64,000 nucleotides of DNA from Pseudoalteromonas arctica A 37-1-2. GTDB taxonomy: Bacteria; Pseudomonadota; Gammaproteobacteria; Enterobacterales; Alteromonadaceae. The stretch covers positions 1,984,001 to 2,048,000 of the forward strand of contig NZ_CP011025.1 in NCBI RefSeq assembly GCF_000238395.3, written 5' to 3'. The notes beneath the pieces were generated by a model. That model did not search any database. It was given only the letters and a program-made list of their open reading frames with translations, and was not told the DNA's origin. A program made the position numbers and the translations under genes. Positions 8,369 through 17,601 of the stretch are shown piece by piece; position 1 is the stretch's first letter; each line of letters begins with the position of its first letter.

Positions 8369-8800
8369 TTAATATCCTCGATTTTTCCAAAAGTCTGTTT
8401 CAGTGCGCTGCGCCTCTAATGCCACATTAAAAGTTTTATCAGCAATGATTTTTCCATTTAGTTCAATCGTCATTCGCCAATCACCCAATTTATTTTCTAT
8501 TGGCAGCCAAAGTGTATCGCCTAAATAAAAGTTCCAATCACTGTTTTTAACGTATACATCGCCTTCAAAAGGGTCCATCACATCACCGTTACTACCTGGA
8601 ATATCAGGATGGTAAATACAATAATGAAGCTTTTCGCCTTTACCTTTTTTGATATTTACGATTAAGCCAAACTCAACATCTACCTCAGCTATTACATTTG
8701 TTGTAAATTGCTCTATTTGTGGCAACGCTTTACTTTCACTATCCCACTTAGAGTAAATACCGTGACTTTGTAACGTCACTACAGGTTTTGTTTTAGCCAT
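8369..8800 (-). CDS. DUF3859 domain protein
   Basis: This 143-residue soluble protein has no signal peptide. Segments such as SHGIYSKWDSESKALPQIEQ, EFGLIVNIKKGKGEKLHY, YHPDIPGSNG and LGDTLWLPIENKLGDW recall the DUF3859 family, a small beta-rich domain of unknown function. The gene stands alone between a plus-strand gene with its own terminator and the divergently oriented YHYH lipoprotein gene. The DUF assignment is from memory of the family pattern; no function should be inferred. Confidence 0.6.
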   Translation of the reverse strand: MAKTKPVVTLQSHGIYSKWDSESKALPQIEQFTTNVIAEVDVEFGLIVNIKKGKGEKLHYCIYHPDIPGSNGDVMDPFEGDVYVKNSDWNFYLGDTLWLPIENKLGDWRMTIELNGKIIADKTFNVALEAQRTETDFWKNRGY

Positions 8801-9006
8801 TAAGGTAGCCTTTTATGTTAGCTATTTTGGCATTAGTTTAACTTTTTGAAATTTTAAAATAAAACACAATCTCATAAAGTTAAATCTCAACTTAGCTTAA
8901 ATACTCCGCCTATTTACATAATTGCTAATTTGTCATCATTGTTTACACACTATTTGCACAATTGCTGATTATTGTTTGAGTAACTTAATTGATCAGGTAG
9001 GCAGCA

Positions 9007-10014
9007 ATGAAACAATACGCACTTAATAATAAAAATCGAAATAGGATAAATGCTTTAAAGCTCACTTCTCTTGCTTTAATTGTTTCATCGTTAGTTGCAT
9101 GTGGAGGTGGAGAAGGCATAGCTGATAGCTCAGAAACTACAGAAAGCTCATCACAAACCACCACAGATAATGGCACAGGTACCAGCAGTTCAACCCAAAG
9201 TGTACTTTGTGAATATAGCTACAGTGAATATAACGAGTCAGAGTCAGTACAAGCCACCAGCGCTGCAGATTGGTCATGCACAGGAACTACACGCGACTTA
9301 GTAGCTAATGGCATACCCGATCACGAAGTAGGTACATTCCCTAATGCTGATAACCCAAATACTATTTCTGAACAATCAGTAAATGAAAGCTACACACTTG
9401 AGCCTATAGAAACAACACAAGCAACTATGCTTGGTGGTCCTCGTGGAATGATAGGCGTTGTACTTAATGGCATTAAAATAGACGCAGGCACAGGCGGAAG
9501 TTGTGATGATTCTGGCACCGATTGCGATTTAGGCGACAACAGCGGCAACTGGAATATAGAAGCCCTAAGCCAAGACACATTTAGTTTTGGAACAGACGAC
9601 AACAATGCACATGTACAACCCGATGGCACATATCACTATCATGGTATGCCAGAAGGCTTTGTAGCAATGCGAGGTGGCAATAGCACCACTATGACTCTAA
9701 TAGGCTGGGCAGCAGATGGCTTTCCTATATATGCACGTTACGGCTATTCAGACTCAAGTGATGCAACTTCAGCCCTAACCACAATGACCGGTAGCTATCA
9801 ACACGTAACAACCGTAAGTGCAAACCGCCCTTCTACCGATATATACCCGTTAGGTACATTTGCACAAGATTGGGAATACGTAGCAGGCTCTGGTGATTTA
9901 GATGAATGTAATGGCCGCGTTGGTGTAACACCTGAGTTTCCTCAAGAGATATACCACTACTACGCAACAGACACTTACCCGTTTTTTCAACGCTGCGTTA
10001 AAGGCGAAGTTTAA
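9007..10014 (+). CDS. YHYH domain lipoprotein
   Basis: The protein begins with a lipoprotein signal peptide ending at the lipobox SLVAC (Cys about residue 32), then a Ser/Thr-rich linker. The rest is a YHYH domain: GPRGMIGVVLNGIKIDAG, then DGTYHYHGMPEGFV with the name motif, GWAADGFPIYARYGY, and the C-terminal IYHYYATDTYPFFQRC. YHYH proteins are secreted or surface proteins of unknown role; the His/Tyr cluster suggests metal binding (inference). Several Cys residues could form disulfides in the periplasm. It is followed 13 bp later by an EF-hand protein gene, likely in one transcript. Confidence 0.85.
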   Translation: MKQYALNNKNRNRINALKLTSLALIVSSLVACGGGEGIADSSETTESSSQTTTDNGTGTSSSTQSVLCEYSYSEYNESESVQATSAADWSCTGTTRDLVANGIPDHEVGTFPNADNPNTISEQSVNESYTLEPIETTQATMLGGPRGMIGVVLNGIKIDAGTGGSCDDSGTDCDLGDNSGNWNIEALSQDTFSFGTDDNNAHVQPDGTYHYHGMPEGFVAMRGGNSTTMTLIGWAADGFPIYARYGYSDSSDATSALTTMTGSYQHVTTVSANRPSTDIYPLGTFAQDWEYVAGSGDLDECNGRVGVTPEFPQEIYHYYATDTYPFFQRCVKGEV

Positions 10015-10027
10015 TTAGGAGTAAGTT

Positions 10028-10552
10028 ATGCCTTATAAGAAAAATTATCTGTTAAGTGTGACCACCTTGTGCTTACTGAGCACACCAACCTTAGCAAACG
10101 CGCATTTAATGGTTGCAGAGCACGGAACGTTAAACTTTGTTGATAATAACGTGTTTATTGTGCTTTCAATCCCTATGTCGGCTTTTAAAGGGGTTGATGA
10201 AGATAAGGATGGCAAAGTATCAATAGTTGAGTTTAATGCTCATAAAAAACAAATAAGTAAGCGAGTTAAAAAGAACGTTTATTTAGCAGATCATCAGTAT
10301 AAATTTATTATTGACGGACTTTTGCTAAACCCAGAAGCGTCGCATACACATAAAAGCGACAATATAGACCAAGTAACCATTACTGGGCGCTACTCTTTGC
10401 CCAGTAAATTAACCAAAGTTAACTTTAACGTTAAGCTATTTAGTAACAATGAGCACAAGCAGCATTATCAAATAACAGCGACTAATAAAACGCAAAAGCT
10501 TACTCATCAATTTGAGCTAACACCAACGTCGCCCTTTAGTAAGGTGTTTTAA
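10028..10552 (+). CDS. Secreted protein with a single EF-hand motif
   Basis: The 174-residue product has a signal peptide (hydrophobic LLSVTTLCLLSTPTLANA) and a single calcium-binding EF-hand loop, DEDKDGKVSIVEF, near residues 57-69. The remainder is predicted beta-rich with no domain I recognise. An AGGAG ribosome-binding site lies 8 bp before the ATG. Its position directly after the YHYH lipoprotein gene, with a shared downstream terminator, suggests that the two act together at the cell envelope, with His/Ca-binding capacity between them; that partnership is inference. Confidence 0.65.
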   Translation: MPYKKNYLLSVTTLCLLSTPTLANAHLMVAEHGTLNFVDNNVFIVLSIPMSAFKGVDEDKDGKVSIVEFNAHKKQISKRVKKNVYLADHQYKFIIDGLLLNPEASHTHKSDNIDQVTITGRYSLPSKLTKVNFNVKLFSNNEHKQHYQITATNKTQKLTHQFELTPTSPFSKVF

Positions 10553-10585
10553 TAATTAGTAATACTTACCTAATAATTAAGTGAC

Positions 10586-10622
10586 AAAGAGTACAAGTTA
10601 AACAAACTTATGCTCTTTTTTT
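10586..10622 (+). terminator. Terminator after the EF-hand protein gene
   Basis: An imperfect stem (AAAGAGTACAAGTT with AACTTATGCTCTTT, two mismatches) is followed by a T-run. Confidence 0.65.
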
Positions 10623-10663
10623 ATCTTTGTCTTTTCATTCAGCACTCTTAATTTAAGTACTTT

Positions 10664-12481
10664 CTATAAAGATACAAGCTTAGGATTTTTAGGAAAGTAA
10701 TGCTCTTCTTGCTGCTCACATAAACTAAACTCACGGGTGTTTTTATATGGAAGTTTCATAAAGCCCGCAACACCAACGTCCGTAATATTTACCGCGTATT
10801 GCATTAGTTTATTAAGAAGGCGTTTAAACTCAACCTCTTTACTCGAATCGAGTAAGCGGTAGTAATGGTGAATTTTCATTCTGTCAGGCAGTGCTTCAAA
10901 AATAATACACCCCGTATGATGAATTTGGTTAAGCTCAAATACGCACTTAATAACTTTTTTAGGTAGCTGTAGTTGCTCATCAGGGTCTTTACCGTCTTCA
11001 AAGTATGAATGTGGGCGGGTTATATCGTTTGCCTTCATGCTTACAACTTCGTATTCAAGCTCTGGTAGGCTATCAAACTTAAATGCACCCGTGCCATCTC
11101 GCTCTAATTGAATGGTTTTACGGGCATCAAACAAACAACACTTAAATAACCCTTTTTGATTAATCGCTTGCGCAAGCATCACCGTGTTATTAATCGCATC
11201 ACTAAAGGCATCACCCAATGATTCGTCATGCATAATTAAAGACGATTCAACAAACATCGACTCATCCTTCCAATGAAAACTAAGCCCACCAACAACAGGG
11301 TACTTAGCTAATCGGCTTATTGATGCTAAAAATGCTTTTTCGGTATCGCCGGTATCAAACAAAAACTCTTTATAATAACGGTCAAGTTGAGCATCGTTTA
11401 TATCAAGTAATTGCTGATTATGATCGGCCTGGCGTAAAAACTGTTTTCGTGAACTATATACCACCGTGTCGGGTTGCTCGGCCTTGCCATACCAAAAAGG
11501 AATATCTGCTTTTTTTTGTTTTTTATCAAGCTCAGGTAAATACGCTTTAGCCATAGTTGTAATATTACGCATAAAGTAATCACCGGCACCATCACGTTGT
11601 GCCTTACTTTTAGAAAGCATGCCATCAATCACTTTAGCCAGCTCTTTTGGGAGCCCTAAGCTGCTTGCAGGGATGGCTTGTGCACCAAAGCGACACGATT
11701 GCGCCGACGCTAGCGCATACAACGTAGCGGCTACACCTTGTTCGTCAAATCGTGGGGATGATTGCTCCCCCGACATTTGCGCTTCACCAATAAAGTACAC
11801 ATCGCCCATACGCGCATTAGTTGTACTTAAATCGCCCGACATTAAATCCATAAAGTTACTCGCAACAGGGTTACCATCGCTATCGAGCTGTGCATACACA
11901 GAGCTTCCCCAATCCACTAACGACAGCGCGTCAGTGTTTGCATCCCAAACAAGGTTTGAAGGCTTTATATCGCCATGCACTATAGGTTGTGGGCTACTGC
12001 CGTTTTTGTGGCTGCGTAAATCAATTAATACATTACGTAACCTAACAGCTAGCGCCATTATTTGCGCGGCACTAAAGCGCCCTGTTTTAAGCGATACTTT
12101 TTCAAGGTCCTCTCCAATGGCGCGCGCCATCATTAAAATCCCTTGTTTTTTAATTCGCTCAAAAGCATAAAAGGTAGGCACTAAGGGGTTATTAATTTGC
12201 GAAAGCATATACGCTTCGTCTTCTAAGCGGTCGCGTACACTTTGGGCAAGCGTAATACGCGAAAACTTAAATACCCAAGGTAAGCCGTTATCGTCATCAC
12301 CTGCAAACACAAAACCAAAAGCACCTGAACCAATCATTTCAACGTTTTTGTAGCCCAGCAGTGTTAACTGCTTAATACAAATATTAAGCCACTGGCGGTG
12401 TTTTTTAGCATCGCGGTGCGAAAGCAAATAAACAGATTGCTCTTCGTTGATATAAAAGTTGCGGATTTCTTTGGCTTTCAA
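10664..12481 (-). CDS. Serine/threonine protein kinase with C-terminal extension
   Basis: The N-terminal 270 residues form a Hanks-type kinase domain. Visible are the glycine loop IGSGAFGFVFAG (about residues 50-61), the ATP Lys in WVFKFSR, the catalytic loop HGDIKPSNLVWD and the metal-binding DWGSS. The HRD Arg is Gly and DFG is DWG, both seen in some bacterial kinases, and Asp and Lys/Asn needed for catalysis are kept. The C-terminal 330 residues have no membrane segment and no domain I recognise. The gene is monocistronic. Probably an active cytoplasmic kinase with unknown substrate. Confidence 0.8.
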   Translation of the reverse strand: MKAKEIRNFYINEEQSVYLLSHRDAKKHRQWLNICIKQLTLLGYKNVEMIGSGAFGFVFAGDDDNGLPWVFKFSRITLAQSVRDRLEDEAYMLSQINNPLVPTFYAFERIKKQGILMMARAIGEDLEKVSLKTGRFSAAQIMALAVRLRNVLIDLRSHKNGSSPQPIVHGDIKPSNLVWDANTDALSLVDWGSSVYAQLDSDGNPVASNFMDLMSGDLSTTNARMGDVYFIGEAQMSGEQSSPRFDEQGVAATLYALASAQSCRFGAQAIPASSLGLPKELAKVIDGMLSKSKAQRDGAGDYFMRNITTMAKAYLPELDKKQKKADIPFWYGKAEQPDTVVYSSRKQFLRQADHNQQLLDINDAQLDRYYKEFLFDTGDTEKAFLASISRLAKYPVVGGLSFHWKDESMFVESSLIMHDESLGDAFSDAINNTVMLAQAINQKGLFKCCLFDARKTIQLERDGTGAFKFDSLPELEYEVVSMKANDITRPHSYFEDGKDPDEQLQLPKKVIKCVFELNQIHHTGCIIFEALPDRMKIHHYYRLLDSSKEVEFKRLLNKLMQYAVNITDVGVAGFMKLPYKNTREFSLCEQQEEHYFPKNPKLVSL

Positions 12482-12643
12482 TACGGGTACTCAAATTTAT
12501 AAAACTAACTAATTATTAGTTTTATATAATGAGATTACAATAGGTTAAATAGGAGTTTTGAAATCGTTGAATAAAACAGCGCTAAAATAGTGCCAGAACA
12601 GTAAATTTAAGTGTAAACGTTAAAGCTCAAAGCAAGCTTTTTA

Positions 12644-12673
12644 CAATGCACTGTATATAAATACAGTGCATTG
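12644..12673. other. Perfect 13-bp hairpin downstream of the lipoprotein gene
   Basis: CAATGCACTGTAT and its exact complement flank a 4-base loop (ATAA). The plus strand continues CTTTTTA, the minus strand TAAAAAG, so it looks like a terminator only for plus-strand transcripts although the adjacent gene is on the minus strand. Confidence 0.4.
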
Positions 12674-12680
12674 CTTTTTA

Positions 12681-13130
12681 CTAACTTTCAATAACACGAA
12701 GCTGCTTAATTGATGACACAGCTATGTGCGTTTGATAATAATATTTATTAGTGACTCTACCACGGCTCATAAAATCGATAGTTACTCGTTTAGCTTCGCC
12801 TGTTACTTCTATTGTTTTATCAATAAAAAAGGTGTCTGCTGGTTGTCCGTATTTACTTTGAAGCTCTGCTACCACATTAGGCTGTATTGATACCGTAATT
12901 GAACGCCTGTCGCGATAATCAGTTTCTGTATTTAAATACAACCAACTCCCCTGAGCTCCCGCCGCTTTAATATGAAACTGGTAAGTGCCAGCAACACCCT
13001 TTGGTGCACTTTGCTCAGTTAAAGCGATAAGGTTCATATTTGCAGCCGTACTTTGGCTCATTTCAATTTTATGGGGAACAGAACTACATGCACTAAGCGT
13101 TAGCACACTTAGTAAGGCTAGATATTTCAA
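12681..13130 (-). CDS. Small putative lipoprotein, TTG start
   Basis: I start this gene at a TTG (13130) giving MKYLALLSVLTLSACSS, a typical lipoprotein signal with the lipobox LSAC; AAGGA lies about 10 bp upstream. The longer open frame to 13190 adds 20 residues that do not fit a signal peptide. The mature part of about 130 residues (beta-rich, with GTYQFHIKAAGAQGSWLYLN and GEAKRVTIDFMSRGR) matches no family I know. It would be anchored in the envelope. The gene is alone between a hairpin and a dispersed repeat. Confidence 0.65.
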   Translation of the reverse strand: MKYLALLSVLTLSACSSVPHKIEMSQSTAANMNLIALTEQSAPKGVAGTYQFHIKAAGAQGSWLYLNTETDYRDRRSITVSIQPNVVAELQSKYGQPADTFFIDKTIEVTGEAKRVTIDFMSRGRVTNKYYYQTHIAVSSIKQLRVIES

Positions 13131-13150
13131 GACACAATTTCCTTGTTTCT

Positions 13151-13312
13151 TACACCAATTCGCATAATTCAGTGATCTATTTTGAGACAAGAAAATCGTG
13201 TCGATAACAAAGTAAAAATTTCGTTATTGAGTTGTTCTATATCAAAAATTTTTAATGCAGTTAGCGATTTAATCTCTTAAATTGATTAACTATTATTGCG
13301 GATTGGTATTAT
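13151..13312 (+). repeat. Dispersed 160-bp repeat, copy 1
   Basis: This copy runs from ACACCAATTCGC to GCGGATTGGTATT. It shares long blocks with the copy at 57680-57842, including GTGATCTATTTTG and GAAAATCGTGTCGATA, and with the inverted copy at 44631-44791. The short inverted ends (ACCAAT/ATTGGT) suggest a non-autonomous mobile element. Confidence 0.7.
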
Positions 13313-13397
13313 GCATTATTAAAAATATGTAGCGTTAATGATACCACTATATGCAGCCATGTTTCTATAATCAATCCAAACAATTAGTTAGCGGGTA

Positions 13398-14057
13398 TTA
13401 AGGCGCATTGCGCTGAGAAGGATCTGTTTTAAAGCTTTTTAGCAAACTTTGTGGGTCAACCACCTCGGTATGCTCTTTAGCAGCCTGCGCCCACCATATT
13501 AGTTGGCCAAACGTGCGTGAGAAATAATTAAACCACGATGATTGACTCTCTCCTGCAACAGGTTTGCCATCCTCACTAAACACATCTTGCGCTTTTGGCA
13601 CGTGGATCATCGCCGATACCGGCAAACAGCCAAGTTCAGATAAAAAAGTACGCATGCTAATGGCCGCTCTTACGCCACCCCACTGTCCTGCTGAGTAAGT
13701 TACTATTGCACTTGGTTTATACGAAAATAGTGAGCTACCAAAATGATTAAGTAAGTCAGCGAGGGCTGGACTCATGCTGTAATTGTACTCAGGACTAATC
13801 ATTATATAACCATCTGCGGCTTTAATTTTATCAGCTAAAAGAGTGAGCTCTGTAGGTGCATTACTTTTAGCGTATGCAAAATGTGGTTTAAATACGTTTT
13901 CGCTAGGAAAATCCAACGCATCAATTAGCTCAAACTCATGATCGCCAAAATGCTCTGTTAAGCATTCTATACAAGCCCTAGAAACCCTTAAGCCTAAGCG
14001 AGCTGGTTTTGGTGGAGTGCTATCGCGTACTGTGCCTAAAAATACTAAAAACTTCAT
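13398..14057 (-). CDS. NAD(P)H-dependent FMN reductase
   Basis: This 219-residue protein belongs to the flavodoxin-like NADPH-dependent FMN reductase family (SsuE/ArsH/chromate-reductase group). Family features are the N-terminal beta strand MKFLVFLGTVRDSTPPKPA, which forms the phosphate loop, the segment YIMISPEYNYSMSPALADLL with the highly conserved PEYN, and SAGQWGGVRA. Such cytoplasmic flavoproteins transfer electrons from NAD(P)H to flavin or quinone-like acceptors. The gene is monocistronic. The physiological acceptor is unknown. Confidence 0.85.
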   Translation of the reverse strand: MKFLVFLGTVRDSTPPKPARLGLRVSRACIECLTEHFGDHEFELIDALDFPSENVFKPHFAYAKSNAPTELTLLADKIKAADGYIMISPEYNYSMSPALADLLNHFGSSLFSYKPSAIVTYSAGQWGGVRAAISMRTFLSELGCLPVSAMIHVPKAQDVFSEDGKPVAGESQSSWFNYFSRTFGQLIWWAQAAKEHTEVVDPQSLLKSFKTDPSQRNAP

Positions 14058-14200
14058 ATGTAATTCTCAACTGTGTTTAAACGATAGCTAAACACTAACA
14101 TTTTTTAGTTATTGTGTATTACACATACGCATTGTTTATTGATTCAAAACATACGAATAATTTAAAAGCTGTAAACTCACCCTCGAAAAGCAAACACTCC

Positions 14201-14998
14201 CTAGTATTGATAACTTAGCCCTACACCACCCCAAAATATATTTCGAAGTGTCTCGTCACCTGCAAAGCGTTTTTCATCTTTATTAACGGCAATGCTATAG
14301 CTTGTATATGTGTATAAGGCTAACTGATTAAAAAGCTGATACGACAAGTTTGCAGTAAACTTTACGTTGTTAATTCCGTTGTGCCCATCACTAACATACC
14401 CCGCGTTAAACCCCACGCCTGATTGAATATCTACTGATAGTAAATCGTTAATATAAAAATCTTTTTTTACTGCCAACTCCAAAAATGTACCGCTGGCATC
14501 AAATGAATGATAAACACTACTTAATAACTGAATATCGTCTGCATAGAGATAAGCAAAGTCGAGGCTTAGCTCATTATCGTGAACATCAATGCCTTCTTCA
14601 CGAGCTTTAATATAGTTATAACCTACATACATCTCTATCCGCTCAGATAAGTGAGCGGTATAAATAGCATTTAAATTAAGCTCTGAATAATCACTACTAA
14701 TACCTTTTGCCGCCCAAGGGATCACCGCAAAGTTTTTATAATTAAACTCAGTAGCAATTGATGCAATACCATTACCGGCAAGGTTATCTCGACCTTCGGT
14801 TACATATCGGCTTTCCCATAATGGATGAATATGTAAATCAAACTCTTTATTTTTATAATTTACGTCAGTATTAGTATGCTTAATATTTCCGCCTACGCCC
14901 ACTTCAAGCTCTTGATAGTGCTCTTGTGCTTGTGCGTAAGCTGTATTTACTCCCGCTAGAGTCGTAATAACAAATACATATTTTAAATAGTGAGTCAT
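14201..14998 (-). CDS. Outer-membrane beta-barrel protein
   Basis: A signal peptide (hydrophobic YVFVITTLAGVNTAYAQA) precedes about 240 residues of alternating polar/aromatic strands, and the chain ends in a strand with a C-terminal aromatic residue (GLSYQY), the usual outer-membrane insertion signal. The pattern VTEGRDNLAG and repeated strands such as YTAHLSERIEMYVGYNYIKA suggest an 8-10 strand barrel. No substrate motif is visible. The ATG lies 180 bp past the FMN reductase gene region on the same strand, so it may be separately transcribed. Confidence 0.7.
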   Translation of the reverse strand: MTHYLKYVFVITTLAGVNTAYAQAQEHYQELEVGVGGNIKHTNTDVNYKNKEFDLHIHPLWESRYVTEGRDNLAGNGIASIATEFNYKNFAVIPWAAKGISSDYSELNLNAIYTAHLSERIEMYVGYNYIKAREEGIDVHDNELSLDFAYLYADDIQLLSSVYHSFDASGTFLELAVKKDFYINDLLSVDIQSGVGFNAGYVSDGHNGINNVKFTANLSYQLFNQLALYTYTSYSIAVNKDEKRFAGDETLRNIFWGGVGLSYQY

Positions 14999-15392
14999 TT
15001 ATTAAGTCCAAAACCATCATAAATGGTAAAAAGTGGCGCATAGTATTGTTATAAAACGTGTTAGCGAAATAAATGGATGCATATATATTGTTTTATTTAT
15101 TAAATTTGAAGTATTTACTAAGTATTACCCATAAACTACAAGTTGCAATTAGCTCGGATTTTAACCAACAAGCCAAAGCCATATATGCACCGAGCAATGC
15201 TCTAGCAGGTACTCAGTTTAATAGTTCAAATAATAGTTATAATACTCGCGGTGAGGTGTTCCCTATTGCAAAAGCAGGAAAAGTATAAGAAGGAAGTGTA
15301 AAAAAGTGCGGTAACGGGGAAAACTATAAGCAGCAATAATTCATTAAGCTGCTTATTATTCTTAAAATTTTTAACCTAATTTGTTAGCCAGT

Positions 15393-15629
15393 TTAGTGAT
15401 TTAAATAAGCCATAAGGACAATCAGTGCAACATAAAAACCAAAACCAAGTAAGAAGGTTAAGTCGACTCTTCTAGCTTTACTCGCTTTATAAGATGCAAA
15501 ATCCTTAAACTCGCTTTTATACAGCCCAAACGTAACCACTTTTAATAGTAGCCAACCGGTCGAGTAAAATAAAAAGCTCAAGCCAGTATCAACTATTAGC
15601 CAAATAAAAATCTCAAATGCAATACTCAT
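15393..15629 (-). CDS. Small inner-membrane protein, unknown function
   Basis: The 78-residue product has two hydrophobic helices (FEIFIWLIVDTGLSFLFY extended to VVTFGLY, and LTFLLGFGFYVALIVLMAYL) separated by a basic loop (YKSEFKDFASYKASKARR). No family is recognised with confidence. It lies 70 bp downstream of the DUF5924-type membrane gene on the same strand, so the two could be co-transcribed. Confidence 0.55.
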   Translation of the reverse strand: MSIAFEIFIWLIVDTGLSFLFYSTGWLLLKVVTFGLYKSEFKDFASYKASKARRVDLTFLLGFGFYVALIVLMAYLNH

Positions 15630-15701
15630 TAACTATGTCCATTAGTTTGGAATACAAAAACTATATCAGCTATGTGTTTAAAATACAGCCAGCTAAGTTA
15701 A

Positions 15702-16715
15702 TTAAGGTGTAACAGTAAATTTCGTTAAACCTATTAACTGGCCTGATTCGGTGACTACTTTTACTTGCCACTTACCAACAGAGTCTTTAGGAAAGTTTAC
15801 TTTGTGTGTCCACGCTCTATAACCTAGCTCTCTCCCGCCGTTTATATTTAACGTGATCCGATCAACTTCTTTTTTATTATGAAGCCACACATGAAATATT
15901 TTTTCATTTAAGCCTCTTGGTGCTTTAACAGCGGTCCAACTATATAAACCTTGATGGTGCAGTGTATAAGAGTCTAACTGTTTAATACTCCCTACTGGCT
16001 TTTTATGCTGTAAATCAACTTCATGAGCTAACGTAATATCGGTTAATCGCAGCGCAGCAGGAGGCACATAGCTCCTTAATTGCCACACAGCAGTGCTCAA
16101 AGCACATAAAATCAATACAAGAATAGGAAAACGCCACCAGCGCGCATTAGGCATTAAATTGTTTAAACTCGGTAGAGTAACCACTACAGCCGTTACAAGA
16201 GCTGCGGCTAAACTTTGGCTCGTTGTAAGGTTTAACAAAATAGGTAAAGTAACAAGCAAAACAACGAATAAAGCAAAGTTATGAAACACACTAAATAACG
16301 TACGGTTTCTAGCAAGTTTATTGTAATAAAAGGGGTCTATAACCGATATAACCGCACACAAAACAATGAGGGAAGTAAAAATTGCTTGAGGATGATCCCA
16401 CTGCGTAACCGCTAAAAAAAACGGCAAAGCAAAAAATAGACTTTCTTGTTGCACCATTTGCAGAGCAAAACGCATTACATTAGGAGATACAGCCACACCA
16501 AACTTTTCTTCTACTTTGTCACGTAACCAATTATCAATAATTAGCCACAACCAACTAATAAGTAAAAATATCGCAATAACTTGCGAAAAAGACTCTTTTC
16601 TATCTACAAGTGCAAAGCTGGCAACGCCCGACAAAAACGCCAACACAGCCAATAATCCAGGCCGCTTTTGCATCGCGCTTATAAATTTAGCGATTATATT
16701 TTTACAGTAATCCAT
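15702..16715 (-). CDS. DUF5924/DUF2914 family membrane protein
   Basis: The N-terminal 210 residues contain about seven membrane helices. The C-terminal 120 residues form a soluble domain resembling DUF2914 (HVWLHNKKEVDRITLNINGG, YRAWTHKVNFPKDSVGKWQV), predicted beta-rich and on the outer side of the membrane. Proteins with this layout are annotated as DUF5924. Function is unknown. The gene lies between the small membrane protein and the spermidine-synthase-like gene, all on the minus strand. Confidence 0.7.
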   Translation of the reverse strand: MDYCKNIIAKFISAMQKRPGLLAVLAFLSGVASFALVDRKESFSQVIAIFLLISWLWLIIDNWLRDKVEEKFGVAVSPNVMRFALQMVQQESLFFALPFFLAVTQWDHPQAIFTSLIVLCAVISVIDPFYYNKLARNRTLFSVFHNFALFVVLLVTLPILLNLTTSQSLAAALVTAVVVTLPSLNNLMPNARWWRFPILVLILCALSTAVWQLRSYVPPAALRLTDITLAHEVDLQHKKPVGSIKQLDSYTLHHQGLYSWTAVKAPRGLNEKIFHVWLHNKKEVDRITLNINGGRELGYRAWTHKVNFPKDSVGKWQVKVVTESGQLIGLTKFTVTP

Positions 16716-16836
16716 GTATGAGTGTTTCCGTACGGGTACGTACTTTATTATTTTTATTCAGAGTAAGGTTAGTTTAACCAAGTTTAAATGAACAACAGAT
16801 AGACGGATGGATTCAAACACGCCATTTAACAGTACA

Positions 16837-17601
16837 TCAAACTAACCATTTTTGATTAAATAAAAGCCCAGCATAGCGCGTCATTGGTACGTTTATTAAT
16901 TTTTGTAACGTGTGAGCCTTAGCAAGTAATTCATCCTCACTAAGTGCAGGCATTTTATTGTTAAAAGCAAAAACAATTTTATTACCGCCTTCAATAATAA
17001 AACTAAGAATCTTTCCTGCAAATTCTTTCTCAAGAAGTTGATCGAACGCTTCCCTCTGCCCAACTTTGGTATGGCAAATATTAAGTACTAAAACACCATC
17101 AAAAGTGAGCGCATTTTTACAATCGCGTAAGTAAGATGATTGCACCTGATCTGACTCCATCCCTTCTGAGCTATATAAATCAGAAAAAATAACGTCAGTT
17201 TTTATCTGCGTGTTTTTCATGTAGTTTGCCGCATCATCAATATGAATAAACAAACGTTCTGACACAGGAACTTCAAAATATTTTATAGCCATATCAGCCA
17301 CGGCTTTACGGTATTCAACGGTATGTATGGTCAGTGCAGGAAACGCATGATAAAGACTTTTTGCTATAGAGCCCGCCCCAAGTCCCATTATCATCGCGGT
17401 TTTTAAATTGGGTATAAAAAAAAGCGCAGCCATCATCGCTTGCGTATAAGCTAAACTTAACCCGTTAATATTATTTAATTTAATACAGCTTTGATAAATT
17501 TTTCCGTCAAAGCTGAGAATTAGATTCTTTTTTGTTTGATATACATAAACAGGGCCATGCTCATCAATAGTTGATGCAATACAAGTGCCTTTGATATCCA
17601 C
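16837..17601 (-). CDS. Spermidine synthase-like methyltransferase-fold protein
   Basis: The 254-residue protein has the Rossmann fold typical of spermidine synthases: a nucleotide-binding loop AMIMGLGAGSIAKSLYHAFP near residue 90, an acidic strand end TIHTVEYRKAVADMA, and DVIFSDLYSSEGMES at the position of the catalytic Asp loop. It is shorter than SpeE and lacks a clear N-terminal SpeE strand domain. Such SpeE-like proteins may use decarboxylated AdoMet or AdoMet. Polyamine product is not established from the sequence. Confidence 0.7.
   Translation of the reverse strand: MDIKGTCIASTIDEHGPVYVYQTKKNLILSFDGKIYQSCIKLNNINGLSLAYTQAMMAALFFIPNLKTAMIMGLGAGSIAKSLYHAFPALTIHTVEYRKAVADMAIKYFEVPVSERLFIHIDDAANYMKNTQIKTDVIFSDLYSSEGMESDQVQSSYLRDCKNALTFDGVLVLNICHTKVGQREAFDQLLEKEFAGKILSFIIEGGNKIVFAFNNKMPALSEDELLAKAHTLQKLINVPMTRYAGLLFNQKWLV

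Noticed and set aside
11619-12170. 183-codon plus-strand ORF opposite the Ser/Thr kinase gene
   Set aside because: It is the antisense shadow of a well-supported kinase domain.
15073-15288. 71-codon plus-strand ORF between the outer-membrane protein and the small membrane protein genes
   Set aside because: It has no ribosome-binding site, low-complexity composition and no family pattern, and lies in AT-rich intergenic DNA.
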